Source: Sulfurisphaera javensis
GTDB taxonomy: Archaea; Thermoproteota; Thermoprotei_A; Sulfolobales; Sulfolobaceae
NCBI RefSeq assembly: GCF_041154675.1
Contig: NZ_AP031322.1
Span: forward strand, 1,488,001-1,552,000
Direction: 5' to 3'
Length of the DNA stretch: 64,000 bases
Below the pieces are notes generated by a model that was given only the letters and a program-made list of their open reading frames with translations, did no database searches and was not told where the DNA came from. Positions 45,262 through 53,278 of the stretch are shown here, piece by piece (position 1 is the stretch's first letter; every line of letters starts with the position of its first letter). Both the position numbers and the translations under genes were made by a program.

Positions 45262-46033
45262 AACAGTTGAAGTCATCCCCGGAAGTCCTAATACTCTAAT
45301 TTATGATAATAGGGTTGTAATTGATTTAGGTGGTAAAAATTCAAATTTAGATATAAATGCTGAAGTACAACTTGCTACTCATGGGCACAGTGATCACATA
45401 GCTGGATTATTAAAGAAAGCTAAAGTAAAATATTTACCTAAGGAAGACTATTGGGCTTTAACTTTAATGGGAAGAAGATCAATGATTTATGGTTTCAGTT
45501 CTAGAGATAATCAATATTTTACGTTTGATTTCATTAAAGAGGATTTAAAAGATGATTTTACAGATACTGAAGTTGAAAAAATTAAATTACCGGGTCATAC
45601 TCCTGGTCATACAATTTATATAATTGATAACGTTTTGTATGCAGGAGATGCATTTTTTGGACAAAAAGTTTTAGAAAATTTTGGAATTCCATTTTATACA
45701 GACTTTTGGGAATCTCTTAATTCTCTTTATAAACTCAAAGAATTAATAAAGGGAGTTGATTACGTTGTAATTGCTCATGGTCCCATTTATACAAACAAGA
45801 AAAAAATGGAAGAATTACTTGATTTTAACATATCATTCAATGAGAAATTAATTCAAAAAGTTAAGGATATGATAACTGGAAACGAAATGACTGCAGAGGA
45901 AGTTACGTATAAACTATCTGGTAATAAGGATGTTGCAAATATACTATTAAACTCTATAACTATTAAATCAATATTATTTCAAGTTGCTAAAAACATAAGG
46001 GTTACTGAAAAAGGGATAACTTTCTCTTTGTGA
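45248..46033 (+). CDS. MBL-fold metallohydrolase
   Basis: A 261-residue protein starting at TTG 45248 within the end of the previous gene. The metallo-beta-lactamase motif is THGHSDH in EVQLATHGHSDHIAGLL. Further ligands follow in LPGHTPGHTIY, AGDAFFG and IAHGPIYT. The C-terminal 60 residues (IQKVKDMITGNEMTAEEVTYKLSGNKDVANILLNSITIKSILFQVAKN) form a winged-helix-like tail. The glyoxalase II/LACTB2-like pattern suggests hydrolysis of a thioester or phosphodiester. The exact substrate is unknown. It is coupled to the DUF3834-like gene. Confidence 0.85.
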   Translation: MKLTKTVEVIPGSPNTLIYDNRVVIDLGGKNSNLDINAEVQLATHGHSDHIAGLLKKAKVKYLPKEDYWALTLMGRRSMIYGFSSRDNQYFTFDFIKEDLKDDFTDTEVEKIKLPGHTPGHTIYIIDNVLYAGDAFFGQKVLENFGIPFYTDFWESLNSLYKLKELIKGVDYVVIAHGPIYTNKKKMEELLDFNISFNEKLIQKVKDMITGNEMTAEEVTYKLSGNKDVANILLNSITIKSILFQVAKNIRVTEKGITFSL

Positions 46034-46109
46034 TTTTTGAAAAAATATTCATTTCATAAATTTTGAAAATACGTAAAATGAATAATTTCGCCAAAAACTT
46101 CATAATTCA

Positions 46110-46120
46110 AATTTTTAAAA
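46110..46120 (+). promoter_or_regulatory. TATA-like box of the DoxB-like gene
   Basis: ATTTTTAAAAG is centred about 27 bases before ATG 46142, favouring this leaderless start over TTG 46127. Confidence 0.5.
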
Positions 46121-46141
46121 GAGCAATTGAACCATGTTCAT

Positions 46142-47713
46142 ATGAATGGATTAACTAAATTTATCGTTTCGATATTCCAATTAGACAAAGACTGGGTAAC
46201 TAGAATAGTAATGGCAATGATTGTAATGAGCCTAATATGGGGTATGCTGGGCGTTATTGACGCTCTAATGGTAAGGATTCAAGAGGCCTCATGGGGATTA
46301 ATGCAGGCATTACCATTTACTCCACAAGAGTACTATGCGTCAATAACCTTACATGGAATGAGAGACTTATTTGGATTTGCACAGCAATTAGAATTTGCTA
46401 TATTTACATACTTTACTTTTAAGATGTTAAACTTACAACCAAGAGCAAAATGGATTTACAACTTAGCTTTCGTTTTATTTAACATTGCCTTCATGCTAAT
46501 AGAAGGACCAATATTGATTACAGCATCACAAGGCTTCGATAACTATTTTCCATCAGAGGGATGGTACTATTTATCACCACTAGGTGTTCCTGGATATTCA
46601 CTTTATGTAGTTTCCCCATTATGGTTCTATGGTTGGATGCTAATTGATATTGCAACCTACATGCAGACTATATGGTTAATTTACCATTATTATTTAGCCA
46701 GTAAGACTATGAAAGAGAAACTTCCAATATTTTTAGTATTTACATTAATGGATATACTCTTATATGCCATTGGTTATTCTGGTGAAACTGTTGCTAATGT
46801 CTGGGATATTCTTGCTATATTTAAAGTTGTAGGACTTAATGTTATTGCGAATCAAATAGCTTTCGGAATATTATGGCACGCTGTAGTATATATGGCATGG
46901 ATTCCTGCAGTTTCAGCAATGTATTTACTAATACCCATGTTGGCTAATAAACCATTATATAGTGATAAAATGGGTAGAGTTGCTGCTGTATTATACTTAG
47001 TTTTCTCTAATAATGTACCAATCCATCACCTATATATGGTTGATTTACCAATTGCAATAAAAGTATTGACTGAAATATTAACATATGGCGTAGTTTTACC
47101 TTCATTAATGACTTTCATGAATTTATGGGCAACAGCTAAGGGGGCTAATGTATCATGGAATATCTTAACAGCATTTACCGTGATGTCATTTACTGGTTCA
47201 ATCTTTTCTGGTGTAACTGGAATCGCTAATGCTACTATAACGTTTGATGCTATAGTACATGAGACTATGTGGGTTGTTGGTCATTTTCACGGATTTATTC
47301 TCCTTTCCATAGTTCCAGCTGGTTTTGCTGTTCTATATTTGATGTTACCTATGATGACTGGAAGAGCATGGTATTCCACTAAGTTGATGTGGATTCATTT
47401 CTGGGGATATCTTATTGGTGCTTCAATGGTAGTGATAGGATTTGATGAATTAGGTTTAACTGGACTAATAAGAAAAGCTGAAATTTATCCATTAACTTCT
47501 ACTTATCTTACTGGGGAACTAATGTCAGCTATAGGTGCAATAATTGCTGATTTAGCAACAGTAGCCTGGCTATTTAATGTTATACTTACATTAGTAAGAG
47601 GCAAAACTGAGGTAGTAACTAGTATAGAGGATTCTGCTCATATAATTATGGCTCAAACTGCAGTATCCAGATTTGAATTGGAAAGCAAATTAAAGAAGTT
47701 CATGAAAATCTGA
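46142..47713 (+). CDS. doxB: Heme-copper quinol oxidase subunit I, DoxB-like
   Basis: About 523 residues, 12-14 membrane helices. All six metal-binding histidines are visible: H71 and H383 (low-spin heme), H381 (high-spin heme), and H246, H295 and H296 (CuB). The Tyr four residues after H246 (WHAVVY) corresponds to the cross-linked tyrosine. The sequence resembles DoxB of the Acidianus aa3-type terminal quinol oxidase (B-type heme-copper oxidases). It reduces oxygen to water and pumps protons. The doxC/E/F-type subunits expected downstream in Acidianus are not here, so it stands alone, followed by a T-rich tract and sRNA-E. Confidence 0.9.
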   Translation: MNGLTKFIVSIFQLDKDWVTRIVMAMIVMSLIWGMLGVIDALMVRIQEASWGLMQALPFTPQEYYASITLHGMRDLFGFAQQLEFAIFTYFTFKMLNLQPRAKWIYNLAFVLFNIAFMLIEGPILITASQGFDNYFPSEGWYYLSPLGVPGYSLYVVSPLWFYGWMLIDIATYMQTIWLIYHYYLASKTMKEKLPIFLVFTLMDILLYAIGYSGETVANVWDILAIFKVVGLNVIANQIAFGILWHAVVYMAWIPAVSAMYLLIPMLANKPLYSDKMGRVAAVLYLVFSNNVPIHHLYMVDLPIAIKVLTEILTYGVVLPSLMTFMNLWATAKGANVSWNILTAFTVMSFTGSIFSGVTGIANATITFDAIVHETMWVVGHFHGFILLSIVPAGFAVLYLMLPMMTGRAWYSTKLMWIHFWGYLIGASMVVIGFDELGLTGLIRKAEIYPLTSTYLTGELMSAIGAIIADLATVAWLFNVILTLVRGKTEVVTSIEDSAHIIMAQTAVSRFELESKLKKFMKI

Positions 47714-47727
47714 AATTTAAGGAAAAG

Positions 47728-47758
47728 TTTTTATTTTTTATCTTTATTTTCTCTTTTT
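47728..47758 (+). terminator. T-rich termination region after the DoxB-like gene
   Basis: About thirty bases consisting mostly of T with scattered A and C lie directly between the oxidase gene and sRNA-E, in line with archaeal intrinsic termination. Confidence 0.5.
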
Positions 47759-47810
47759 GTGCTGAAGTGCCGCGGATCTGATTTATGATGAAGGCTTGAT
47801 TTTTCTGAGA
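47757..47810 (+). ncRNA. C/D box guide sRNA candidate (sRNA-E)
   Basis: C GTGCTGA 47759-47765 (one mismatch), D' CTGA 47778-47781, C' ATGATGA 47785-47791, D CTGA 47805-47808. Guide intervals are 12 nt (AGTGCCGCGGAT) and 13 nt (AGGCTTGATTTTT). The D' guide is GC-rich and stands out in this AT-rich gap; its target would be AUCCGCGGCACU. The D guide target would be AAAAAUCAAGCCU. I did not recognise either target. It stands alone in the gap between the oxidase gene and the gene at 47845. Confidence 0.62.
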
Positions 47811-47814
47811 AGTA

Positions 47815-47825
47815 CTTTTTAAGTA
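47815..47825 (+). promoter_or_regulatory. TATA box of the gene at 47845
   Basis: CTTTTTAAGTA is centred 25 bases before ATG 47845, immediately after sRNA-E, so the sRNA and the gene have separate transcription starts. Confidence 0.5.
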
Positions 47826-47844
47826 TTATTTCTAATATTTACAT

Positions 47845-48687
47845 ATGGCTGATATATACTTTGAAAAAAGTGATAACAAAGCAATAATCTTTACTGGCAA
47901 TTATTATGCTATCTTTGAAGGAAATAAGGTTGTAGGTAAAATTGAGTTACAAGGCTTAAAAGTAGAGTTTGAAGGGAAAATAGATAAGATTCCAGATAAT
48001 AAAGATGAGGCTAATGAAATAATAAAGTCATTATTTTATGATCAACCAAAGCAAGTTAAATATGGAGCAATAATTGAAGCTGAAAACGACAATGTTAAAA
48101 TAAAGGCATGGGGAATAGCAATAAATGACGTTAGTTCTTTGTTTAACAAATTGTCTGAGTTAAAGCCCTTACCAATCGATACAACAAGACTTTCATTGCA
48201 ATATGATATGCCTTTACATAAGGTAAGGAAAATATTAAAGGAAAATCCTTTGAATCTAGATAAAGAGGCTTACAAATTTACTATATCTAATTACGGAAAT
48301 AAATTACCAAAAGTTGAAGAACAAGGAAATATAAAAGTGTTGCTTGACGTCACAGAGGAGGGAGGAATATTAATCTTGGTTTATAACGGAAAACAAATCT
48401 ATAAAGCAAAAGTCAGTTTCTCAACCTTGTATAAATATATAGAAATGGATCCAAAAGATTTGATAGAAGAAGCAATTAATTTGCTGGAAGGCTTTGTAAA
48501 CCTATTAGGCAAAGCTGGTGATAGTTATGTTTTACCGGGAATAGTGGAAGGAGTAAAGCAAGATGGTAAAATAATTATAAGAAGTCAGAATGAAGAAGCA
48601 GAGTTACCTGGAAAAAACTATGATGAATTAAAAGAGTTTATTCTTTCTCTTAGAAGAGAAGTGCAATCTATCATAAAAAATTATTAA
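47845..48687 (+). CDS. Protein of unknown function (280 aa), leaderless
   Basis: A soluble acidic/lysine-rich protein with alternating strands and helices. Two halves each begin with strand-rich segments (KAIIFTGNYYAIFEGNKVVGKIEL and GGILILVYNGKQIYKAKVSF) and end with a helical stretch (LFNKLSEL, LIEEAINLLEGFVNLLG). That loosely suggests an internal repeat but is too divergent to prove by eye. The centre has a HTH-like piece (MPLHKVRKILKENPLNLDKEAY). There are no cysteines or membrane segments. The small gene at 48715 follows closely and may be cotranscribed. Not recognised. Confidence 0.6.
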   Translation: MADIYFEKSDNKAIIFTGNYYAIFEGNKVVGKIELQGLKVEFEGKIDKIPDNKDEANEIIKSLFYDQPKQVKYGAIIEAENDNVKIKAWGIAINDVSSLFNKLSELKPLPIDTTRLSLQYDMPLHKVRKILKENPLNLDKEAYKFTISNYGNKLPKVEEQGNIKVLLDVTEEGGILILVYNGKQIYKAKVSFSTLYKYIEMDPKDLIEEAINLLEGFVNLLGKAGDSYVLPGIVEGVKQDGKIIIRSQNEEAELPGKNYDELKEFILSLRREVQSIIKNY

Positions 48688-48714
48688 TAGCACGCTTTTA
48701 TACTTTAACATAGT

Positions 48715-49017
48715 ATGGATGTAAAAGTAATTCACGAGAAGATTAGATCATTGGTTGATAGTGTGGAAGAGGAGAAGCATGAACTTAGAGGAAAAACTAG
48801 AGATATTTATGTTATTCAAAGATACACCAGAGACAATAACGGGGAATTAGAAGAGATTTATATCTCATCTCCTCAAGTAAACATAAGTTTAGTTATTAAT
48901 TCTAAAGGCCTTTCATCAGTCACTTATGTTAAAGACGGCAAAATTGAAGGAAAGAATTTGAACAATGAAGAAATAGAAAAAATTGTTGAAGAAATAGTTA
49001 AGCTTCTTTCTTCTTAA
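48715..49017 (+). CDS. Small charged protein of unknown function (100 aa)
   Basis: A 100-residue soluble protein: a helical, acidic/basic N-terminus (HEKIRSLVDSVEEEKHELRGKTR), two central strands (EIYISSPQVNISLVINSKGLSSVTYVKDGK) and a C-terminal helix (NNEEIEKIVEEIVKLL). No cysteine, signal or membrane helix. It lies 27 bases after the gene at 47845 and overlaps the convergent carbonic-anhydrase-like gene by four bases. Function not assigned. Confidence 0.58.
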   Translation: MDVKVIHEKIRSLVDSVEEEKHELRGKTRDIYVIQRYTRDNNGELEEIYISSPQVNISLVINSKGLSSVTYVKDGKIEGKNLNNEEIEKIVEEIVKLLSS

Positions 49018-49577
49018 ATTTGTTTACATGTATCTGATGAACAATCATAAACTTCTTTGAACCCTAGTTTCTCTTTTGCAATATAAATGTCAGCATTAAC
49101 GTCATTAATGGAGTTTGATTGCAAAATATAAGCTCCTATTTCTTTTGGCCTAGCATTTGGAGGATAAAAGTAAACTTTTGCTATTTTATTCGGCCATTGT
49201 ATCTTTTTTACGTCAATCAATTCTGTTTTAATATTCGGAGTTATTTGCTTTAACATTTCTTCATTTATCTTTGCATTTAATCTTTCCAATTCCTCCAAAG
49301 ACTCAAATTTCTTATCCTTAAATTGGCTAATTAACTTTTCATCTACTTCTTGATTTACCTTATCACATTGCTTTATAACGTTATAAACTAATTTCATTGC
49401 TGCACAGTCAGTATGGGGTAAATAAATAATCTCATCTGGTTTAATTTCTTTTAATCTCTCTAAAAACTCCTTTACGTTAGCTCCCGCATTTCTGAAAATA
49501 AGTGTATCCTCATTAGCTCTCTTGTGTATTTCTTCAGTTAGTCTGTAGTCCATACAAGATATTATTACTTTTACCAT
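49014..49577 (-). CDS. Beta-carbonic-anhydrase-like protein
   Basis: A 187-residue protein that keeps the active-site elements of beta-carbonic anhydrases in order: C8-x-D10-x-R12 (ISCMDYRL), LIFRNAGANV (the RNAG strand) and H55-x-x-C58 (LPHTDCAAM). The zinc ligands would be C8, H55 and C58, with the D10/R12 dyad. The remainder diverges and carries an inserted helical stretch. Genuine enzymes interconvert CO2 and bicarbonate, but divergent members can be CS2 hydrolases or non-catalytic. CS2 hydrolase is of interest because Acidianus has one in this superfamily, though I cannot tell. Cysteines cluster at the end (YDCSSDTC). Confidence 0.68.
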   Translation of the reverse strand: MVKVIISCMDYRLTEEIHKRANEDTLIFRNAGANVKEFLERLKEIKPDEIIYLPHTDCAAMKLVYNVIKQCDKVNQEVDEKLISQFKDKKFESLEELERLNAKINEEMLKQITPNIKTELIDVKKIQWPNKIAKVYFYPPNARPKEIGAYILQSNSINDVNADIYIAKEKLGFKEVYDCSSDTCKQI

Positions 49578-49766
49578 GGGTAATCAGTTCATTTTATTAC
49601 TAAAATTTTTTTGTTTTATTAAAATGTAATTAGTATATAAAAAGATGTTAGCGCATTGAATTATCAATTATCTTTTATTTTTTTGAAAATACAAATGTTT
49701 AAATAAATACACCTAATGTTTAGATTTTAATCTTGAATTAAATGAAAGACATATGGTGTTTTACTT

Positions 49767-50054
49767 TTAGCAAAAACATACTACGCAGGTGTTTTCATTT
49801 AATTGTGATGATAATAGTACATGAACTGTCTTGCCTTTCCTAGAAGCTAAATCCTTTAAAAGGTTAACAAGATATCCTCTTTGAGGAGAAATTATGACAA
49901 CTATCTTATCGTTTTTCTTAAATAGATAATCAAAGAACTTTTCCTCATCCTTAATGACTATAAAATTCACAAACCTACAATCTTTACAATTGTAAAATTT
50001 TAGCAAATCATTGAGTGATGAATCTAAACTGTCAATGTAAACCATGACTTTCAC
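49767..50054 (-). CDS. Small CxxC protein of unknown function, twin A
   Basis: A 95-residue alpha/beta protein with C23-x-x-C26 (YNCKDCRF), a strand/helix core (KIVVIISPQRGYLVNLLKDLASRKGKTVHVLLS) and a cysteine-rich end (NENTCVVCFC). It aligns along its length with the protein encoded at 50205-50501: the CxxC site, the EKFFDYLF/SKFFEFII helix, the (V)VISPQRG/VISSGRS loop, and HVLLSSQLNENTCVVCF/HIFLSDRIDENSFIICY. The pair arose by tandem duplication. The compact single domain suggests a redox or metal-sensing role, but no family is recognised. Confidence 0.6.
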   Translation of the reverse strand: MKVMVYIDSLDSSLNDLLKFYNCKDCRFVNFIVIKDEEKFFDYLFKKNDKIVVIISPQRGYLVNLLKDLASRKGKTVHVLLSSQLNENTCVVCFC

Positions 50055-50204
50055 TATAACTACTTAGATAGAAGTAATTTATAAAGATTTCCTTTCAATA
50101 AGAGAATTTTATATTAAATTATCAAATTAAATAACCTATATTTAGATAAAAACGTTTTAGTCAAACTAATTAAAGAAGATAAAATTTCAAATAACAAGAT
50201 AATA

Positions 50205-50501
50205 TTAACTTTTTCTGTAACAAATTATAAAGCTATTTTCATCTATTCTATCACTCAAGAAAATATGAAGAGGCACGTTTTTGCTTTTCGCTATTTTATT
50301 TGAATTTTCCATAATTACTTCTCTATCACTTCTTCCGGAAGAAATTACTAAAGTTACAATTTTCTTAGAAGATATAATAAATTCAAAAAATTTTGAGTAA
50401 TCACTAACTAAGTTAAATTTATAGAGATAACACTCACTACATCCAAGAGTCTTAACCATATCTTTTATGTTCTCTTCTACATAATCAGCTAAGTTTATCA
50501 T
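50205..50501 (-). CDS. Small CxxC protein of unknown function, twin B
   Basis: A 98-residue paralogue of the preceding small protein with C21-x-x-C24 (LGCSECYL), a FEFIISSKKIVTLVISSGRSDREV core and the ending FIICYRKS. It keeps the N-terminal CxxC and one C-terminal Cys but lacks the extra cysteines of twin A. The 150-base AT-rich gap between the twins indicates separate transcription starts. It is divergent from the RNA methyltransferase gene at 50571. Possible role in redox or metal response by inference only. Confidence 0.6.
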   Translation of the reverse strand: MINLADYVEENIKDMVKTLGCSECYLYKFNLVSDYSKFFEFIISSKKIVTLVISSGRSDREVIMENSNKIAKSKNVPLHIFLSDRIDENSFIICYRKS

Positions 50502-50570
50502 TACTCCACATAAGAATATTCGAAATTTACTTTTAAAAAGCCTTTAACGTAATAAAACGTGGTTTAATCA

Positions 50571-51680
50571 ATGTCACACAACGAGAAAGTAAAAGTATTT
50601 ACTTTAGCTATCAAACTGATAATCAAAAACAAAATACAGCCAGAGAAAGCCTTTGATATTTCCATGAAAAAACTAAAAATTAAAGATAACAGAGAAAAGC
50701 TTTTCACAGATTTTTTAAAAACATTAAAGAATTTCTATTATTATTCTGAAGTATACAATGATGAAGGATTAGAAGAAATTGTGAGTAAATCTTTAATTGA
50801 TTCAGAAATTACTTTACCTACTTGGGTAAAGGAAAGATTATCATATCTCAAATTAAATGATTATTCAGCTCTATTTAATAGAACTGTTTGGATTAGAATA
50901 AATACGTTAAAAGCTGATGTGGAGGAGGTAATCAAATCAATGCATAAAAAAGGATTTAAATTAGAAAGAGATGAGTTTAATTTTCTTTATAGAGTTATCG
51001 AGGCACCTTTTAAAATTTCGAAGACAGAAGAATTTGAAGAAGGAAAAATTGTAATTCAAGATAAGGCCAGTGTTAAAGTAGTTCAAATCTTAGATCCTAA
51101 ACCTTATGAGAAAATCCTTGAAGTCGGTAGTGCACCAGGGATGAAGACATCTCTCATTCAGCAACTAACTAGGAATAAAGCTTATGTTATAGCACTTGAT
51201 GTCTCAGAGAAGAGGATTTCAATACAAAAAGAATTAATGAAAAAATTAGAAGTTGATAACGTTGATTTAGTATTAGCAGATGGAGAACATTTGCCAGTTA
51301 AAGAGGTGGACAAAATTCTAATAGATGCTCCTTGTAGCAATTCTGGTACTTTAAACGCAGATCCTAGTGTGTTTTTAAGATTAACAAAAAATGATATTAT
51401 AAAACTTTCAAGAATCCAAAGGAAAATTTTGGAAGAAGCATCAAAGCTTAAGAAGCCAGTAGTTTACTCTACTTGTTCATTATTCCCAGAGGAAGGGGAA
51501 AAAGTGGTTGAGAAATACTCTCCCTATTTAGTGAAATTGACTGATGATTCTTCTCACTATGGTTATATAAGAAGTAAGGTTTGGCTAAGAGTGATGAGAT
51601 TTTATCCTCATATTCATGGAACTGAAGGATTTTTCATTGCGAAGCTTGATTTTAGTAAAGATAATAAATCCTCTCTTTAA
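50571..51680 (+). CDS. RNA m5C methyltransferase, NOL1/NOP2/Sun family
   Basis: A 369-residue enzyme. An N-terminal helical NusB-like region (about 1-95) is followed by a PUA-like/RRM-like linker and the SAM-binding domain with EVGSAPGMKTSLIQQL. The two family cysteines are C255 (DAPCSNSG, releasing role) and C302 (STCSLFPEEGE, catalytic). It methylates cytosine at C5 in tRNA or rRNA. Whether it acts on tRNA (Trm4-like) or 16S/23S (RsmB-like, as the N-terminal helical domain suggests) is uncertain. TenA follows after nine bases, probably on the same transcript. Confidence 0.92.
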   Translation: MSHNEKVKVFTLAIKLIIKNKIQPEKAFDISMKKLKIKDNREKLFTDFLKTLKNFYYYSEVYNDEGLEEIVSKSLIDSEITLPTWVKERLSYLKLNDYSALFNRTVWIRINTLKADVEEVIKSMHKKGFKLERDEFNFLYRVIEAPFKISKTEEFEEGKIVIQDKASVKVVQILDPKPYEKILEVGSAPGMKTSLIQQLTRNKAYVIALDVSEKRISIQKELMKKLEVDNVDLVLADGEHLPVKEVDKILIDAPCSNSGTLNADPSVFLRLTKNDIIKLSRIQRKILEEASKLKKPVVYSTCSLFPEEGEKVVEKYSPYLVKLTDDSSHYGYIRSKVWLRVMRFYPHIHGTEGFFIAKLDFSKDNKSSL

Positions 51681-51689
51681 ACTATTTTT

Positions 51690-52304
51690 ATGCTTTCAGA
51701 TTTCTTAAAAGAAAACTCCTCTTGGGAGGAATATGTTAATCATAAGTTTGTTAGAATGATGATTGATGGTACTTTGCCTCATGAGAATTTTAGATATTAT
51801 CTTATACAAGATGCTAAGTATGTTGAGGAAATGTTAAGGGCATTATTTAGAGCTTCAGCTTTAGCCCCAATAGATAAGGCTATAAAGTTACTAAGCGTAA
51901 TACTGACTACAAGAGACAAGGGACTAGAAACTAACAATTATCTTTATTCTAAACTTAACATAAATCAAGAGGAAATAAAGTCTGCAAAAATGAATGATAT
52001 AAATTATTCATATACAAGGCATTTAAATTATTGGGCTGAAAGGAGTTGGGAATTATTTCTTGTAGCATGGACACCATGCATGTGGGGGTATTATGAAATT
52101 GGTAAAAAAGTAGTTCAAAGTAATGACGACCTATATAAGGCATGGGCCTCATTCTATTCTTCTGATGATTATAAACGAAGAGTTGATATTATTCTAGAGA
52201 ATCTAAACTCAATAAGCGTAGATAAAGACTTGGCTTTAGAGATATTTAACAGAAGTGTCAAATACGAAATAGGATTTTGGGATTATGCTTTAAGTATGAA
52301 ATAA
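51690..52304 (+). CDS. tenA: TenA-family protein (thiaminase II-like)
   Basis: A 204-residue all-helical protein of the TenA/heme-oxygenase-like fold: HENFRYYLIQDAKYVEEMLRALFRASALAP near the N-terminus with the substrate-binding Asp, C130 in AWTPCMWGYYEIGKK at the position of the nucleophilic cysteine, and a final SVKYEIGFWDYAL with the late Glu. TenA proteins salvage thiamine pyrimidine by hydrolysing degraded thiamine. It follows the RNA methyltransferase gene closely; no thiamine biosynthesis genes are adjacent. The 628 bases downstream contain no intact gene. Confidence 0.88.
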   Translation: MLSDFLKENSSWEEYVNHKFVRMMIDGTLPHENFRYYLIQDAKYVEEMLRALFRASALAPIDKAIKLLSVILTTRDKGLETNNYLYSKLNINQEEIKSAKMNDINYSYTRHLNYWAERSWELFLVAWTPCMWGYYEIGKKVVQSNDDLYKAWASFYSSDDYKRRVDIILENLNSISVDKDLALEIFNRSVKYEIGFWDYALSMK

Positions 52305-52344
52305 TAAGCTCATGATAACTCTTAAGAAATTCATGCTCTAATGG

Positions 52345-52491
52345 TTGTATGAAAATAAAACAACGGAATTGAGTGAAGTACATAAAGGAGTATACAGTAT
52401 TCTTAGAGAGAAGTTCCAACTACCGTTCAGAGTAGGAGGAAGTCAGATATATGTCAGAAACAATAATCATCTCAAAGGAAGTGAAAAATGA
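52345..52491 (+). pseudogene. Remnant resembling the N-terminal part of a TnpB-type (IS200/IS605) protein
   Basis: A 48-codon open stretch reads LYENKTTELSEVHKGVYSIL followed by REKFQLPFRVGGSQIYV and then a stop. The LSEVHxxVYxxLREKFxLP pattern recalls TnpB proteins of the IS200/IS605 group. There is no intact start or downstream catalytic region, so it is a decayed fragment if the resemblance is real. It lies in the gap 52305-52932, which holds no intact gene. Confidence 0.35.
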
Positions 52492-52653
52492 ACTTATCAA
52501 TAAGACTCGAGCAAAAAGTTAGGGAGAGAAGTAGATTTTAACTACGTTATTGAACAATTAATTATAACATACTTGTTAAATGGAGAATTCATAGAAAAGA
52601 AAGAGGAAAAATTTAAGTGCTTGATCAGTTGTTCAGAAAAACGCCACAGATAA
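52451..52653 (+). pseudogene. Frameshifted remnant of a small antitoxin-like (VapB/CopG) gene
   Basis: ATG 52451 opens MSETIIISKEVKNELINKTR but stops at 52520-52522. In another frame from 52510 the text continues as SKKLGREVDFNYVIEQLIIT plus YLLNGEFIEKKEEKFKCLI up to TAA at 52651. Joined, the pieces resemble a small ribbon-helix-helix antitoxin with a VISKEVKxEL start. A frameshift near 52510 would explain the break. No intact partner toxin follows. The remaining bases to 52932 show no gene. Confidence 0.4.
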
Positions 52654-52932
52654 AGCATCGAAGACTTAAAAGAGAAATTGGGTTGAAAAAAGGAAGTATG
52701 TTCTCTGATAATTAAGTTGTTAATATGAAATGAAGAAGTAAAGAAAATTAAGTAATTTTTGAAGAAAATTGATATGACTTTTTTTTTAAATGAATCAAAT
52801 ATTATATTTACTTGACGAATTATAGCGTAGTTAATAAGAAGAGCTCGTATGAGTTTTTTATTGTAGTAAATTAACTATTTCCCTTAATCTTTTAGCTATC
52901 TTATTTTTATCTTTCCTAACAAAGAATTACAT

Positions 52933-53277
52933 ATGATAAAAGTAAAAAGAGTCTATGATAAACTAGAAAAGGATGACGGAATACGAATTCTGGTGGATAG
53001 ATTATGGCCTAGAGGAGCAAAAAAAGATAATATTGATGTATGGTTAAAGGACATAGCTCCTAGTGATGAATTAAGAAAATGGTTTTCTCACGATCTTGCA
53101 AAATGGGAAGAATTTAAAAAGAAATATTTTGAAGAGTTGGATAAAAACCCTAAAGTAAAAATTTTAATTGAATTAATTTCAAGAAATCAATCTGTAACTT
53201 TACTTTATTCCTCTAAGGCTCCTTATAATAGCGCTGTGGCACTAAGGGAATATCTACAAAAGAAGTTAGGAATTTAA
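52933..53277 (+). CDS. DUF488 family protein (YeaO-like)
   Basis: A 114-residue protein with the DUF488 signatures [25 protein letters not shown] near the start, [33 protein letters not shown] in the middle, and [21 protein letters not shown] at the end. The family fold is small alpha/beta. The function is unknown, with proposed links to nucleotide or stress metabolism. The DUF929 gene begins two bases after its stop, so these two and probably the bat-type regulator form an operon. Confidence 0.88.
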   Translation: MIKVKRVYDKLEKDDGIRILVDRLWPRGAKKDNIDVWLKDIAPSDELRKWFSHDLAKWEEFKKKYFEELDKNPKVKILIELISRNQSVTLLYSSKAPYNSAVALREYLQKKLGI

Positions 53278-53278
53278 G

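Noticed and set aside
47845-48687. Internal duplication in the 280-aa unknown protein
   Set aside because: The halves share only a vague strand-helix rhythm; visual similarity is too weak to claim a repeat.
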